Shown: positions 9,162-17,136 of the stretch, piece by piece | How positions within the stretch are numbered: position 1 is the first letter of the stretch | Layout: every line of letters begins with the position of its first letter | Origin: an uncultured Sanguibacteroides sp. | GTDB lineage: Bacteria; Bacteroidota; Bacteroidia; Bacteroidales; Marinifilaceae | DNA: 22,865 nucleotides | Assembly (NCBI RefSeq): GCF_900543425.1 | Contig: NZ_UQRQ01000035.1 | Coordinates: 1 to 22,865 of the forward strand | Direction: 5' to 3' | Made by a program: the position numbers and the translations under genes | Notes under the pieces: generated by a model | Seen by the model: only the letters and a program-made list of their open reading frames with translations | The model's database searches: none | Told to the model about the DNA's origin: nothing

Positions 9162-10694
9162 CTATGAATCAACGTTTAATAAAGGTAATCTACATACAAA
9201 ACAAGAACCGGCACTACTATATTCAAAACCTGAATGTCCGTAAAACTCATACATTTTTCGAATACGTTCCAATCCAACACCCATCGATTCGACCGTAGAT
9301 TCTACGCGAGGTTGGTAATTATTTTCAACGATTATACAGTCGTCAAACACGTATATTTTAATCCAAAGAGGTTTTTGTACGGTAATCTGGTTATGCTTTA
9401 TCGCATTCTCGACCAACGTCTGTAAACTCATAGTCGGAATCTTCATGTCGAAGACACTGGTATTCACATCAAAAATCAATTCCAAAGACTCGCCAAACCG
9501 TATTTTCTGTAAAAAATAATATTGACGGGTAAATTCCAATTCATCTCTGACGGTAGCCAAACTAACATTTCTCTTCTCTAAAAGATAACGGTATACCTTT
9601 GATAACTTCAATACAAATTCTTTGGCCAATACCGTATTGGTTCCGATCAAAGCACTCAATGAATTTAAAGAATTAAAAAGAAAATGAGGATTGATCTGAT
9701 TTTTCAACTGCTGTAGATTCAATTCTACAGACTCCCGTTCCACCTTGCGCCTCAATCGATACTCTTTCCGCCATTTATGCTGTGCCCAAAAAAGTAATAC
9801 CGTAAATATCAGAATAGTGATTAGTGCGATAATAACAGCATAACGATGAAATTCTTCGGTTTGTTCGCTATAAATAAATTGAGGAACATTAACCCCTATG
9901 ATCCAATGTTCGTTTCCTACTTCCAGCGGATAATAGACCCTTACCACGGGGACCTCCAAGTAGGCAGAGTTCGCTAAGATACGAAACTCCTTCTTTTCTT
10001 CTAATACTTGTTTTATCGAATCCAATTCCTCCGTCTCCATCAGCTTCTGTCCCAATAGACGTTCATCCGGATGAGAAAGAATAATGCCTTTTTCATTCAC
10101 GATAAAGACATAACTCCGGAATATAGCCGTTATTTCCGAAAAATAGGTATGTAAATCCGGTAGAGAGATATCAAAACCTAAAAGTACATCCCCCCATTTT
10201 TTATTCTTAATAACATCTACCGTCGTCCAATAAATTTTTCCGGCATCATTATAGGTTCCACTATAACGATCATTCTGGAGCGTATCTAACATCTCCCTGA
10301 ATTCCGACTGCTTCCTTTCTGATAACTTAAACTTATAAAAAGAGGTCGTATCTTTATCCAATATATTCAATATATTTTCTCCCTCCACAAAATACCATAT
10401 CCGGCTCAATTTCGTGTCCAGTTGAGGTATAATCATCAAAGAAGAAAACAATTCATCCTCTTCCTGCCATTTTTTAGAAGTAAAAAACTCCCGGACTACC
10501 CGCTGCAATTGCTCCGTTTTCTTAAACTCATAAGCTATCTCCTGTGAACGATACCGGCATTGGTCCATGACAAAATCATTATTCAGACGGTTCCATACGG
10601 AACCGATCTTGTCTCCAATCAAATAGATGGCCACAAGAAACAGGGCTAATAAAACAAAACCCATCAGAATAATGTTGTTGGTCCTAAACTTCAT
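9162..10694 (-). CDS. LytS-type sensor histidine kinase with extracellular Cache-like domain
   Basis: A 510-residue membrane kinase. TM1 is at about residues 8-27, an extracytoplasmic sensor domain of about 250 residues contains FIVNEKGIILSHPDERLLGQ, typical of Cache/PAS-like ligand sensors, and TM2 is at about residues 280-302 (VIIALITILIFTVLLFW). The kinase core is the His_kinase (PF06580) type with NPHFLFNSLNSL (phospho-acceptor His337), the N box LVENAIKHN and a glycine-rich ATP-lid segment SMGVGLERIRKMY. Such kinases pair with LytTR-domain regulators. None is encoded in this window, so the partner must be elsewhere. The gene stops 153 nt before the protease start, with the 21-bp-spaced direct repeat in between, making control of the protease-SusCD operon the best guess. 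Confidence 0.92.
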   Translation of the reverse strand: MKFRTNNIILMGFVLLALFLVAIYLIGDKIGSVWNRLNNDFVMDQCRYRSQEIAYEFKKTEQLQRVVREFFTSKKWQEEDELFSSLMIIPQLDTKLSRIWYFVEGENILNILDKDTTSFYKFKLSERKQSEFREMLDTLQNDRYSGTYNDAGKIYWTTVDVIKNKKWGDVLLGFDISLPDLHTYFSEITAIFRSYVFIVNEKGIILSHPDERLLGQKLMETEELDSIKQVLEEKKEFRILANSAYLEVPVVRVYYPLEVGNEHWIIGVNVPQFIYSEQTEEFHRYAVIIALITILIFTVLLFWAQHKWRKEYRLRRKVERESVELNLQQLKNQINPHFLFNSLNSLSALIGTNTVLAKEFVLKLSKVYRYLLEKRNVSLATVRDELEFTRQYYFLQKIRFGESLELIFDVNTSVFDMKIPTMSLQTLVENAIKHNQITVQKPLWIKIYVFDDCIIVENNYQPRVESTVESMGVGLERIRKMYEFYGHSGFEYSSAGSCFVCRLPLLNVDS

Positions 10695-10701
10695 TTGAAA
10701 T

Positions 10702-10733
10702 CAAAGATAAAAGAAAAAAATGACAAATGACAA
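10702..10733 (-). promoter_or_regulatory. Promoter of the sensor kinase gene (Bacteroides type)
   Basis: Read on the minus strand there is TTG (10733-10731), a 21-nt spacer and TATCTTTG (10709-10702), a perfect match to the Bacteroidetes -33/-7 consensus TTG-N19-23-TAnnTTTG. The -7 element ends only 7 nt before the ATG at 10694, so the transcript would start almost at the start codon. Confidence 0.6.
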
Positions 10734-10800
10734 TTGCCGATTAATGATTAAAAGATTAAGGGATTCTGGGATTGAGTGATAAATGATTGGGGGATTAAAA
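10733..10800. repeat. GATT-rich intergenic repeat, copy 2
   Basis: A run of GATT units (gattaatgattaaaagattaaggg, gattgagtgat, gggggattaaaaaga) resembles the units at 1-80. It sits directly upstream of the kinase promoter in the 309-bp gap between the kinase and the lipoprotein gene. The rest of that gap holds two hairpins and nothing that looks coding. Confidence 0.5.
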
Positions 10801-10855
10801 AGACGGACAAATCATGCCACGATGCTTTGTTGCACAGACGATGTTTCTCAAAATT

Positions 10856-10880
10856 CGGGCGACCATTGTCTGGCCGCCCG
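10856..10880 (-). terminator. Possible terminator hairpin downstream of the lipoprotein gene
   Basis: Arms cgggcg (10856-10861) and cgcccg (10875-10880) enclose a second pairing cca/tgg across one mismatch, with loop ttgtc. On the minus strand it is followed by AATTTTGAG, only a short T tract. It lies 124 bp past the end of the 11004-12170 gene. A second, weaker repeat catagc/gctatg lies at 10887-10904. Termination is plausible but not certain. Confidence 0.35.
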
Positions 10881-11003
10881 ACTGATCATAGCCATAATGC
10901 TATGTTTATGAATAACTCATTTAAAGCAATTCGTATCCCGATGTATCGTTAATAATCAAATAAATATAAGATTCAATTTTAAGGAACGACATTTAGATTT
11001 AAA

Positions 11004-12170
11004 TCATAACTCTAAATCCGCTTTATGCAGTGCAAGTTTGAAGAACTCATCCTCTTCGGCCGCGTAATCATTGAAATACACCGAGCGGGCATCGTTCGAT
11101 ATCGAAAAGTACCCCTTAGGACCCAAATCGGGCAAATCGAAACGCTTGATCGGATTCAAGTTCCAGTCGAACACGAAAATGGCCTCTTTATACACTTCAT
11201 ACTCTTTATCTTCTGCATTAAAATAACCACCCACCTTGCACACGATGTAGGAGTCGTTCGCTTCCATGGCTAAAATACTCTGCTGCATGTCGTTGGTTGA
11301 TAAGAAACAGAACTCTTCATTAGCGTATTGAACCGGCGTGTATCTCTTCTCGTTCAACACCTTACCCGTGGTCACGTCGAACGTGTATAACATGAACTGG
11401 TCGCTGGAGGCAATTACCGCCAAGTCGTTACCTCGTGTCTCGATAAAGCCTTGCGCGTAAGTCCACTTGATCAGATCGTTCGCCGGGATCTCGGTGCGCT
11501 TCCTTTTCTTGACATCGAAACTGGCGTAATCGATCGTCTGGTACCCCTTCATTTCTTGATGGTCCCAAACCACCACCGAGTTTTTATTGATCTCGTTCAC
11601 ATTGTTCTTTTCAAATTCAAAAGGCGGACGAATAGTAGCTATCACCGAGCCGTTCGGCAATTTCGTCATTCGGGATACCCAGACCGAATCCGGGAAAGTC
11701 GTTACGCTGACCTTCCTCTCCTCCATGGGAACATTCCGAATAATCTCTTGCTTGCTAAAGGTCTTGATCGTGTTCCGGCCTTCATAAAAGTAGACGGAAT
11801 CTCCCGCGATCTTGAACCCCGTTAATCCTTCCATCTGGTAGGGTGCTGTCCCTATTGACGCGCTCGAAGCCAACGATTCCCCCGTGTTCAGGTTATAACA
11901 AATACAAGCATTATAATCTTCATCCTCAAGGGGCTCAACGAACCACAACACCGAGTCTTCCATCACGTTAATATTGCTTATAGTTATCAAGTCATCCATG
12001 AAGTTGTCGTGCCTGACTGTCAAATTTTTATAGCGTTGAAAATCCAGCTTCCCGACAACAACAAAATCCGTGTCTATGCTCGACAGCGGGAACTTTTCAG
12101 CGTTGTCGCAACTGAACATGAAGAGTACGATTAAAGGAGCTAAAAGTGATTGTATTATCTTTTTTCTCAT
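11004..12170 (-). CDS. Lipoprotein, probable TolB-like/BF3164-type beta-propeller
   Basis: A 388-residue protein with a signal peptide and lipobox MFSC (Cys21), so it should be anchored in a membrane. The mature part is a series of strand-rich segments with recurring patterns such as DSVLWF, DSVYFYEG, NGSVIATIRPP and FVFDWNLNPIKRFDLPDLGPKGYFSISNDARSVYF, which look like propeller blades. Bacteroidales encode many lipoproteins of this general kind (BF3164 or TolB-like six-bladed propellers), often of unknown function. It stands alone, 309 bp upstream of the sensor kinase and in the same direction, without an obvious promoter nearby. The fold assignment rests on pattern and length only; the function is unknown. 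Confidence 0.7.
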   Translation of the reverse strand: MRKKIIQSLLAPLIVLFMFSCDNAEKFPLSSIDTDFVVVGKLDFQRYKNLTVRHDNFMDDLITISNINVMEDSVLWFVEPLEDEDYNACICYNLNTGESLASSASIGTAPYQMEGLTGFKIAGDSVYFYEGRNTIKTFSKQEIIRNVPMEERKVSVTTFPDSVWVSRMTKLPNGSVIATIRPPFEFEKNNVNEINKNSVVVWDHQEMKGYQTIDYASFDVKKRKRTEIPANDLIKWTYAQGFIETRGNDLAVIASSDQFMLYTFDVTTGKVLNEKRYTPVQYANEEFCFLSTNDMQQSILAMEANDSYIVCKVGGYFNAEDKEYEVYKEAIFVFDWNLNPIKRFDLPDLGPKGYFSISNDARSVYFNDYAAEEDEFFKLALHKADLEL

Positions 12171-12853
12171 GATTACTTGATGTTAAATTCAACGAACCTT
12201 GAATTTTGATGAATCTGGTAAATGTTTTTGCAAACAGATTTAATAACTTGTATATCAACGAAATATATCTATGAAATCCCCTATAAAGAAACAGTACAGA
12301 AACAAAATCAGTATTTTAGGAGATTCTTTGCTTTTTACTTTTCACTTGACTTCATTCCTTGCACTTGGTCACACCCAAGTGTTTCTCAAAGTTGTTTTCC
12401 TGCTACTCACTTCTTGCCTGAAGACTATCGTTTGGCTTCCATAAAGAATATTGCAGCCAAAAGAAAAACAAACACCCCTTGTTCTTGGGAGTATTTCTAC
12501 ACTTAGTGTTTTTGCCCTCCTCAAAGTTAGCTATTTTTATCAAGTCATAGGCATGTGAAACGGCAAATATACCTACCTAAATTTAGTTTACTTTGATTTA
12601 GCATATATATAGGCTAACATACTAAACTAAACTGAATTTTCAATGTATTTCCACCATCTAACTAAACGCAAAAATATACAGCCAAAAGAGAAAGTAACTC
12701 TACTGCGTATTTTTCTCTTTTCGCTGCAATCTCATTTTACGAGATACCTCTTATGGAAAACTTCTTATCTTTTTATTGTGTTAGAACATTCCTTTGTGTC
12801 CAGATAAATATAGAATTACTATCCTTTTACAAACAATTGTGTTTGTGGAAAAA
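12171..12853. other. 683-bp AT-rich intergenic region
   Basis: No convincing gene is seen on either strand. It contains a perfect hairpin cacttgg-tcacac-ccaagtg (12362-12381) followed by TTTCT on the plus strand, a minus-strand TATATTTG (12571-12564) that matches the -7 consensus but lacks a clear -33 element, and a 9-bp inverted repeat tttagttta/taaactaaa (12582-12590 and 12623-12631) amid many CTAA/TTAG units. These may be regulatory or remnants; I cannot assign them. Confidence 0.5.
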
Positions 12854-13435
12854 TCAGCAATAATCATCAATAGAATCTCCTCCAGCCCATTCTACCCCCT
12901 GAGCAAGAATAAATTGTTTTTCTGCTCCTTCTTTTGTAAAGAATGTGTGCCCTGTATGAACGAATAGACCATCTTCATAAGTGATTCTTGCTAGTGCATA
13001 GCGTTTGATAGCGGTCTCACCTTCGGACGACTCGGTCATCACATATAGGGCTTGTTTGTCTTCGGAAAATCCACTATTGATTATCAATGATGCACCATAT
13101 TGATTTTGAGCAAATATACTCTTTTTTAGGTTCCCAGCATAGGTGGCAAGTGGATCATCGCCGATCTCTTGTGGTGTGCACGGAAATTCAAAGGGCGTGC
13201 GCCAGTTGCGTTGTGCCGCTCTGAGTGTTAATGACATAACATAGTTCGGTTCTTCCGGTATTTCTTCGATAGGATTATACTTTATAGATAACGGTCGATA
13301 AATCCATTCGCCCATTGATCCACTTGACGACTGTTTATCGCTCGCAGCCCATTCCAACAGATTTTTCAAACACTGATCTCCCTCTTCTTTAGTAACAGTC
13401 CGCATCCATCCGAAACGAGTGTCGGGCAGAATCAC
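12854..13435 (-). CDS. Hypothetical protein with probably displaced start
   Basis: The frame gives 193 residues from GTG 13435, but it stays open without a stop back to 13504, and the extra residues (KKIEYICGCSAEEFLTNPEKYRD) look like real protein. Just upstream, ATG 13508 overlaps the HNH stop codon (ATGA), the usual arrangement of a coupled start, but leads into a TGA after four codons. Losing one A from ATGAAAGAAG would join this ATG to the long frame and give about 217 residues, so a one-base insertion or sequencing error is likely. The protein has no signal peptide or transmembrane segment, is moderately acidic and ends in WAGGDSIDDYC. I do not recognise a family. Its coupling to the HNH gene hints at a shared role. 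Confidence 0.6.
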   Translation of the reverse strand: MILPDTRFGWMRTVTKEEGDQCLKNLLEWAASDKQSSSGSMGEWIYRPLSIKYNPIEEIPEEPNYVMSLTLRAAQRNWRTPFEFPCTPQEIGDDPLATYAGNLKKSIFAQNQYGASLIINSGFSEDKQALYVMTESSEGETAIKRYALARITYEDGLFVHTGHTFFTKEGAEKQFILAQGVEWAGGDSIDDYC

Positions 13436-13504
13436 ATCCCGATATTTTTCGGGATTGGTGAGGAATTCCTCTGCGCTACAACCACAGATATATTCAATCT
13501 TCTT

Positions 13505-13792
13505 TCATGAAATAGGATTTAACAATACATTTTCAAGTTTTGTAAGCCAGCGTAAATTTTCTATCCGATTATTCTGACGATTAGTATCTATATGGTCAAC
13601 AACGTAAATCCCATGTCCCGAACCAATCTCCATATACCCGGTTTTGCTGTTAGGCTTGCCGAAAGTCCATTGACAATCGGTTGGTCGCAGCTTCTTTCCT
13701 TCGCGGGGATACTGCCACACCGCTCCCTTATCACAAACCGAGTATCGCTCGTCTTTGTAAATGCATTCTTCTCGGTATAGTCGTTGACGCAT
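13505..13792 (-). CDS. Small HNH endonuclease-like protein
   Basis: A 95-residue protein starting at ATG 13792, with a stop codon shortly upstream in frame. The C-terminal half carries VDHIDTNRQNNRIENLRWLT (about residues 65-84), the DHIDxNxxNNRxENLRW pattern of phage- and homing-type HNH nucleases (HNH_3-like). A histidine just before it (GSGHGIYVV) may be the first metal-site residue. The N-terminal half (YSVCDKGAVWQYPREGKKLRP) resembles the short strand-rich lead of such proteins. It is short for the family but not clearly truncated. It lies 28 nt after the frameshifted repeat protein and its stop overlaps an ATG for the next gene. It is not a colicin-type HNH toxin by motif. Confidence 0.7.
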   Translation of the reverse strand: MRQRLYREECIYKDERYSVCDKGAVWQYPREGKKLRPTDCQWTFGKPNSKTGYMEIGSGHGIYVVDHIDTNRQNNRIENLRWLTKLENVLLNPIS

Positions 13793-13820
13793 GGTTTTAT
13801 ATTACATATTCTTAAAAGGT

Positions 13821-14250
13821 TTATGTACTCCACTGAAATTTCCATATATCTCCAGTACTATCATTGGTGAGATAATATTGATACATACTCGTTAAAGGTT
13901 GAATGGAGAATATACACTTTTCATTATCCGAAACTAATTCGTACTCATCAATGGGTATGCACATCAAATTACTAAGTCCAGCAACTATATTGCACCTGCC
14001 ATAATTTGCCATTATATGAATCCAATAATATAAATGTCCACATATTTTGCGTTTCATAAAGACAGAATCGCCCTGCTGCATCTCCTAATATTTCTCGGGC
14101 ACTACAAATTGTCCAAGACTGACCGTCATCTTGAATTTGTTGTACCTTTCCTGTCCTTGTGTTTAATCGAAGTTGATTGTGATAATTTTGTGTTCGATAC
14201 ATTTTGTAAACCGAATTACTTTGAGTATATGAAGTCAAAGCAATTATCAT
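13821..14250 (-). pseudogene. Repeat-containing hypothetical protein, frameshifted
   Basis: Two overlapping minus-strand frames (13972-14250 and 13821-14081) join into one protein of about 142 residues if one base is removed near 13980-13990. The joined protein has three imperfect repeats about 47 residues apart: YRTQNYHNQLRLNTRTGKVQQ, then YETQNMWTFILLDSYNGK with WQVQYS, then SMYQYYLTNDSTGDIW with KFQWS. The pattern xxTQNMxxFxLLDxxxGKxWQVQWS is familiar from small uncharacterised Bacteroidetes proteins. The repeat register continues across the break, which is the main evidence for a frameshift. The N-terminus is hydrophobic (SFILMIIALTSYTQS), and the original start may lie in another frame. 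Function unknown. Confidence 0.7.
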
Positions 14251-14449
14251 TAAAATAAACGAAACTATCTACTTTAGACTTGCAAATCCTCCATCCTGAC
14301 TTTCAGTTTGCCAACCCTGGCTGGTGAACCTGATAGAAAAGTTTTTCCCAAAAATGTGCTGAATTAAAATAATCCGCATATTTGCACGCAAACTCCAAAA
14401 ACGAAATAAACAGAAAGAAAACGCAGAGCAACTGAAATACTTGCCTGTA

Positions 14450-14990
14450 TTGTACTCTTTTACCCCAATGACGGGCGTCTTCGATGTCCCACGGTCACAT
14501 TTGCGCATAACAACCGTTTCTCAGTCATCCGGCCTTTTTGCATCCGAGGCTTACCGCTGACATAAATCTATCTCAACGACTGCTTCAAACGTATTGCGAT
14601 ATTCTTCTTTCTGTATAGCAGAACGGATGCTATGCAGCATGCGCCCTACAGACTGATAAGGTCCCATACCAAGCTCGCATTTAAGTTGGAGGGCAGAAAT
14701 ACCCTTTCGTGACACGATTCCTTTATTCATCACGTACAACCACATACGTAAATCAAGGTGCGTATGCTCGAAGATATATTCTTTAAGGCCGAGAACTCTG
14801 AATTGCAGTTGCCGCAATGGAGTTTACGATGATCGTACCGTTGATGGTAAATGTGAGAATGGAACATGCCACATTTGGGGCAGACATAACCATCTTTGTA
14901 TTCTGCAGACACAATAAAGTCAATGGCAGCATTCTCATGAGGGAACTTCTTACAGAAAGAAAAAAGGCACAAGTGGGCAGTGTCCAGTTG
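14450..14990 (-). pseudogene. IS1595-family transposase remnant, multiple frameshifts, 3' truncated
   Basis: Pieces in shifting frames line up in the order of an IS1595-type transposase. First (from about 14990) FCKKFPHENAAIDFIVSAEYKDGYVCPKCG with a second CGNC, the N-terminal zinc ribbon. Then, after a shift near 14790, IFEHTHLDLRMW and SRKGISALQLKCELGM with MLHSIRSAI. Then VVEID (the first catalytic Asp) followed by a shift near 14565 to YVSGKPRMQKGRMTEKR, and finally from 14508 CDRGTSKTPVIGVKEYNTGK. After about 14450 no transposase similarity is visible; the rest of the DDE domain is missing. It lies directly downstream of the polysaccharide operon. Terminal inverted repeats could not be identified. 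The 14250-14450 stretch holds nothing I can assign. Confidence 0.85.
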
Positions 14991-15142
14991 GTTAACTACA
15001 CAAGCATAACCATTTATCGCCTAATCTGCAAACCTAAAGTCGATAGTTCCGAAATATAATACTTGCCCTTCTTTGGACAGCATACACGATATAAGTTCTG
15101 TATTATACAGGCAAATGGTCCCGCACAATGTATCAAGAAAAG

Positions 15143-16126
15143 CTATCGCTTGTCATCCCAGCCGAAAGGGTGGGCACTGAGTGGCAATTTCGCAAGCGGA
15201 TGATAGTCGCCTTTCAAACCTATGGGCGTGGCATGGCGTATGTCGCTTACGATCTGTATGCAGTTACGGGCCTCGCTGATGCGGAAACCTTCGCCATCCA
15301 GAATTTTCCGGTAGCTCAAGGTGTGAAGTTCGGTGAAGCCTGCGCTAAATTCGAACTCGTTGCCGTCGATACGGATGGTCCGGTAAGTCCTCTTTTCTCC
15401 CTGCACGGCATTTTCGGGCAGACAGTCGGCGTTGATGCTGAGGAAGTAACGCACGCGCGCTTTCTCAAGTTCCAGATAGCCGGCAACGCGGTCAAAGCTC
15501 ATCACATGAACGACATTCCGTTTGACAGGACCGAATATCCACTGGAGCATATCGTAAAAATGTACTCCGATATTGGTGGCGATGCCGCCGCTTTTGCGAA
15601 TGTCGCCCTTCCATGAGGCGTAATACCATTTCCCTCGCGAAGTGATGTAGGTCAGATCTACATCATGGATTTTGTTTTCAGGACCTTCATCAACCTTTTT
15701 CTTCAAGGCCACGATCGAGTTATGGAGCCGCAGTTGCAGGATGGTATATGCTTTATGTCCGGTTTCCCTCTCCAGATTCAGCAGATTGTCGATGTTATCG
15801 GGATTGAGTACAAGCGGTTTCTCGCAGATGACATCCGTACCGAAGCGCAGTCCGTAACGGATAAAGGCATCGTGTGTATAGTTTGGTGTACAGATTGACA
15901 TCCAGTGCAACGGATTGTCGGTCTTCATCCGCTTGGAGCAGAAACGGTCGAATTGTTCGTTCTTTGTAAAGAAGTAGCATTCAGGGAAAGAGCTGTCCAA
16001 GCGCCCGACACTGTCAAAGCAATCATAAGCGGCCATAAGGTTATTGCCCGTATCGGCTATAGCCTTGATGTGGCGCGGTGCAATGTAACCCGCCACACCG
16101 ATCAATGCGAAATTCTTTCCTGCCAT
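15143..16126 (-). CDS. wbpB: UDP-N-acetyl-2-amino-2-deoxyglucuronate 3-dehydrogenase (Gfo/Idh/MocA, WbpB/WlbA type)
   Basis: A 327-residue oxidoreductase that oxidises C3 of UDP-GlcNAcA to the 3-keto sugar, the second step of UDP-GlcNAc(3NAc)A synthesis. The N-terminal Rossmann fold starts with FALIGVAGYIAPRHIKAI, nearly the family consensus. The catalytic motif is CEKPLV with Lys103, and GVHFYDMLQW supplies the active-site His189. The length is normal (about 310-330). It is the last gene of the operon, 17 nt after the Stealth gene. WbpA, WbpD and WbpE homologues in the same operon make the assignment strong. Its usual partner order, next to wbpA, is broken here because two other genes lie between. 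It is followed by about 150 bp of unassigned sequence and the transposase remnant. Confidence 0.93.
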   Translation of the reverse strand: MAGKNFALIGVAGYIAPRHIKAIADTGNNLMAAYDCFDSVGRLDSSFPECYFFTKNEQFDRFCSKRMKTDNPLHWMSICTPNYTHDAFIRYGLRFGTDVICEKPLVLNPDNIDNLLNLERETGHKAYTILQLRLHNSIVALKKKVDEGPENKIHDVDLTYITSRGKWYYASWKGDIRKSGGIATNIGVHFYDMLQWIFGPVKRNVVHVMSFDRVAGYLELEKARVRYFLSINADCLPENAVQGEKRTYRTIRIDGNEFEFSAGFTELHTLSYRKILDGEGFRISEARNCIQIVSDIRHATPIGLKGDYHPLAKLPLSAHPFGWDDKR

Positions 16127-16143
16127 TATTTTCGAGTATTCAG

Positions 16144-17136
16144 TTATTTTTCGAACGATGATTTCTCCGGTAAGATCTTCTGGAAAGCAGCGTTTATCTG
16201 TTCTTTTGCCTCTTCATAAGGAGTTTCGTCGTTCTCGCTTAAACAAATAATCTTTTTCTTATGACGTTCGATGATTTTCACTATCTTATCCAAGGAGATC
16301 TCTGATATTAAAATATTTATACCGTCTCTGCATACATTCAGCGGGACAAAATTTCCCTTTGCCAGTTGCCAATAACGCAGTACCCATGGACACACGTCGG
16401 TGATGTTTCTAAATCGTGAGGCTGTAGTACGAAGCATCACTTCCTCATGACATTCCCAAACTTCCTCTAAAGTGGATTTGAGATAACCTTGCGGCAAGTG
16501 ATGGCTATAAAAACCTGTAAAGTTACGCCACGATAATAAAAAGAGTGTGCGCAATAATTTATTTCCCGCCTGAGGGGAAAACCATTTCCAGAAATTCTTG
16601 CGCAACATTTCGTGTTTTTTAAACGATGAATTTATGACACACAAGTTATTATAATCCTTAGGCGCAAAAGGAACGATAGGAGATATAGTGTTGAATGCCG
16701 CCATGTCACATGGCAGTCCTTTCCTGAAAAATCTTTCCGGTTCAACCTTGTCGATCAGGAAGCAGTCATCATCGAATATAACGAAATGCTCAGATAATTC
16801 TTTTATGCGGTGCAGGTTCAGTATTATGGGGCGTGAACTGAATGTCGGCAGATATTCGGCCGGAATATAATCCGAATGTTTCACGAAGTGCAGTTTGGGT
16901 GCATTCAGATTCAGCCAGTCGGGTGCCTGTCCGCAGGAAACGAAATGCACCTTGCTCACCCATGGAGCAAACTTCTCCACACCCCGGAACCAATAACGCA
17001 AGTTATCCCAATTACGGTAGCGTTCTGTACGGATGTCATTCATACAATGGTTTTGAGGCAGGTAAGTCTTAAACTCTTTCTGCCATGCCGGGTCATTGCT
17101 ATCTACCCATGTTATCACAAAATCTATTTTATTCAT
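16144..17136 (-). CDS. Stealth-family capsular polysaccharide phosphotransferase
   Basis: A 330-residue protein with the conserved blocks of Stealth proteins, which transfer sugar 1-phosphate to build phosphodiester-linked polysaccharides. CR1 is IDFVITWVDSNDPAW at residues 4-18. CR2 runs from RYRNWDNLRYWFRGVEKFAPWV through DWLNLNAPKLHFVKHSDYIPAEYLPTFSS to LSEHFVIFDDDCFL, and contains the usual acidic cluster. Later blocks include HHLPQGYLKSTLEEVW. No signal peptide or membrane segment is present, as expected for a cytoplasmic enzyme. The start overlaps the end of the flippase gene by 8 nt, so translation is coupled. It is the only glycan-transferring enzyme in the cluster. Donor and acceptor are unknown. 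Confidence 0.9.
   Translation of the reverse strand: MNKIDFVITWVDSNDPAWQKEFKTYLPQNHCMNDIRTERYRNWDNLRYWFRGVEKFAPWVSKVHFVSCGQAPDWLNLNAPKLHFVKHSDYIPAEYLPTFSSRPIILNLHRIKELSEHFVIFDDDCFLIDKVEPERFFRKGLPCDMAAFNTISPIVPFAPKDYNNLCVINSSFKKHEMLRKNFWKWFSPQAGNKLLRTLFLLSWRNFTGFYSHHLPQGYLKSTLEEVWECHEEVMLRTTASRFRNITDVCPWVLRYWQLAKGNFVPLNVCRDGINILISEISLDKIVKIIERHKKKIICLSENDETPYEEAKEQINAAFQKILPEKSSFEK

Noticed and set aside
12222..12506. Plus-strand ORF of 94 codons in the long gap
   Set aside because: Composition looks like translated AT-rich non-coding DNA, there is no recognisable domain or start context, and it contains a hairpin at 12362-12381.
12582..12631. Invertible promoter segment
   Set aside because: The inverted repeat is present, but only 32 bp lie between the arms, too short for a usual invertible promoter, and no recombinase is nearby.
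13505..13792. Colicin-type HNH toxin with immunity gene
   Set aside because: The motif is the DHIDxNxxNNRxENLRW phage/homing type, no secretion or delivery domain is present, and the neighbour is not a recognisable immunity protein.
13588..13845. Minus-strand ORF of 85 codons overlapping the HNH gene
   Set aside because: It is a shadow in another frame; the HNH frame carries the conserved motif.
14269..14508. Minus-strand ORF of 79 codons as an independent gene
   Set aside because: Its first half (CDRGTSKTPVIGVKEYNTGK) is part of the broken IS1595 transposase; the rest has no recognisable similarity.
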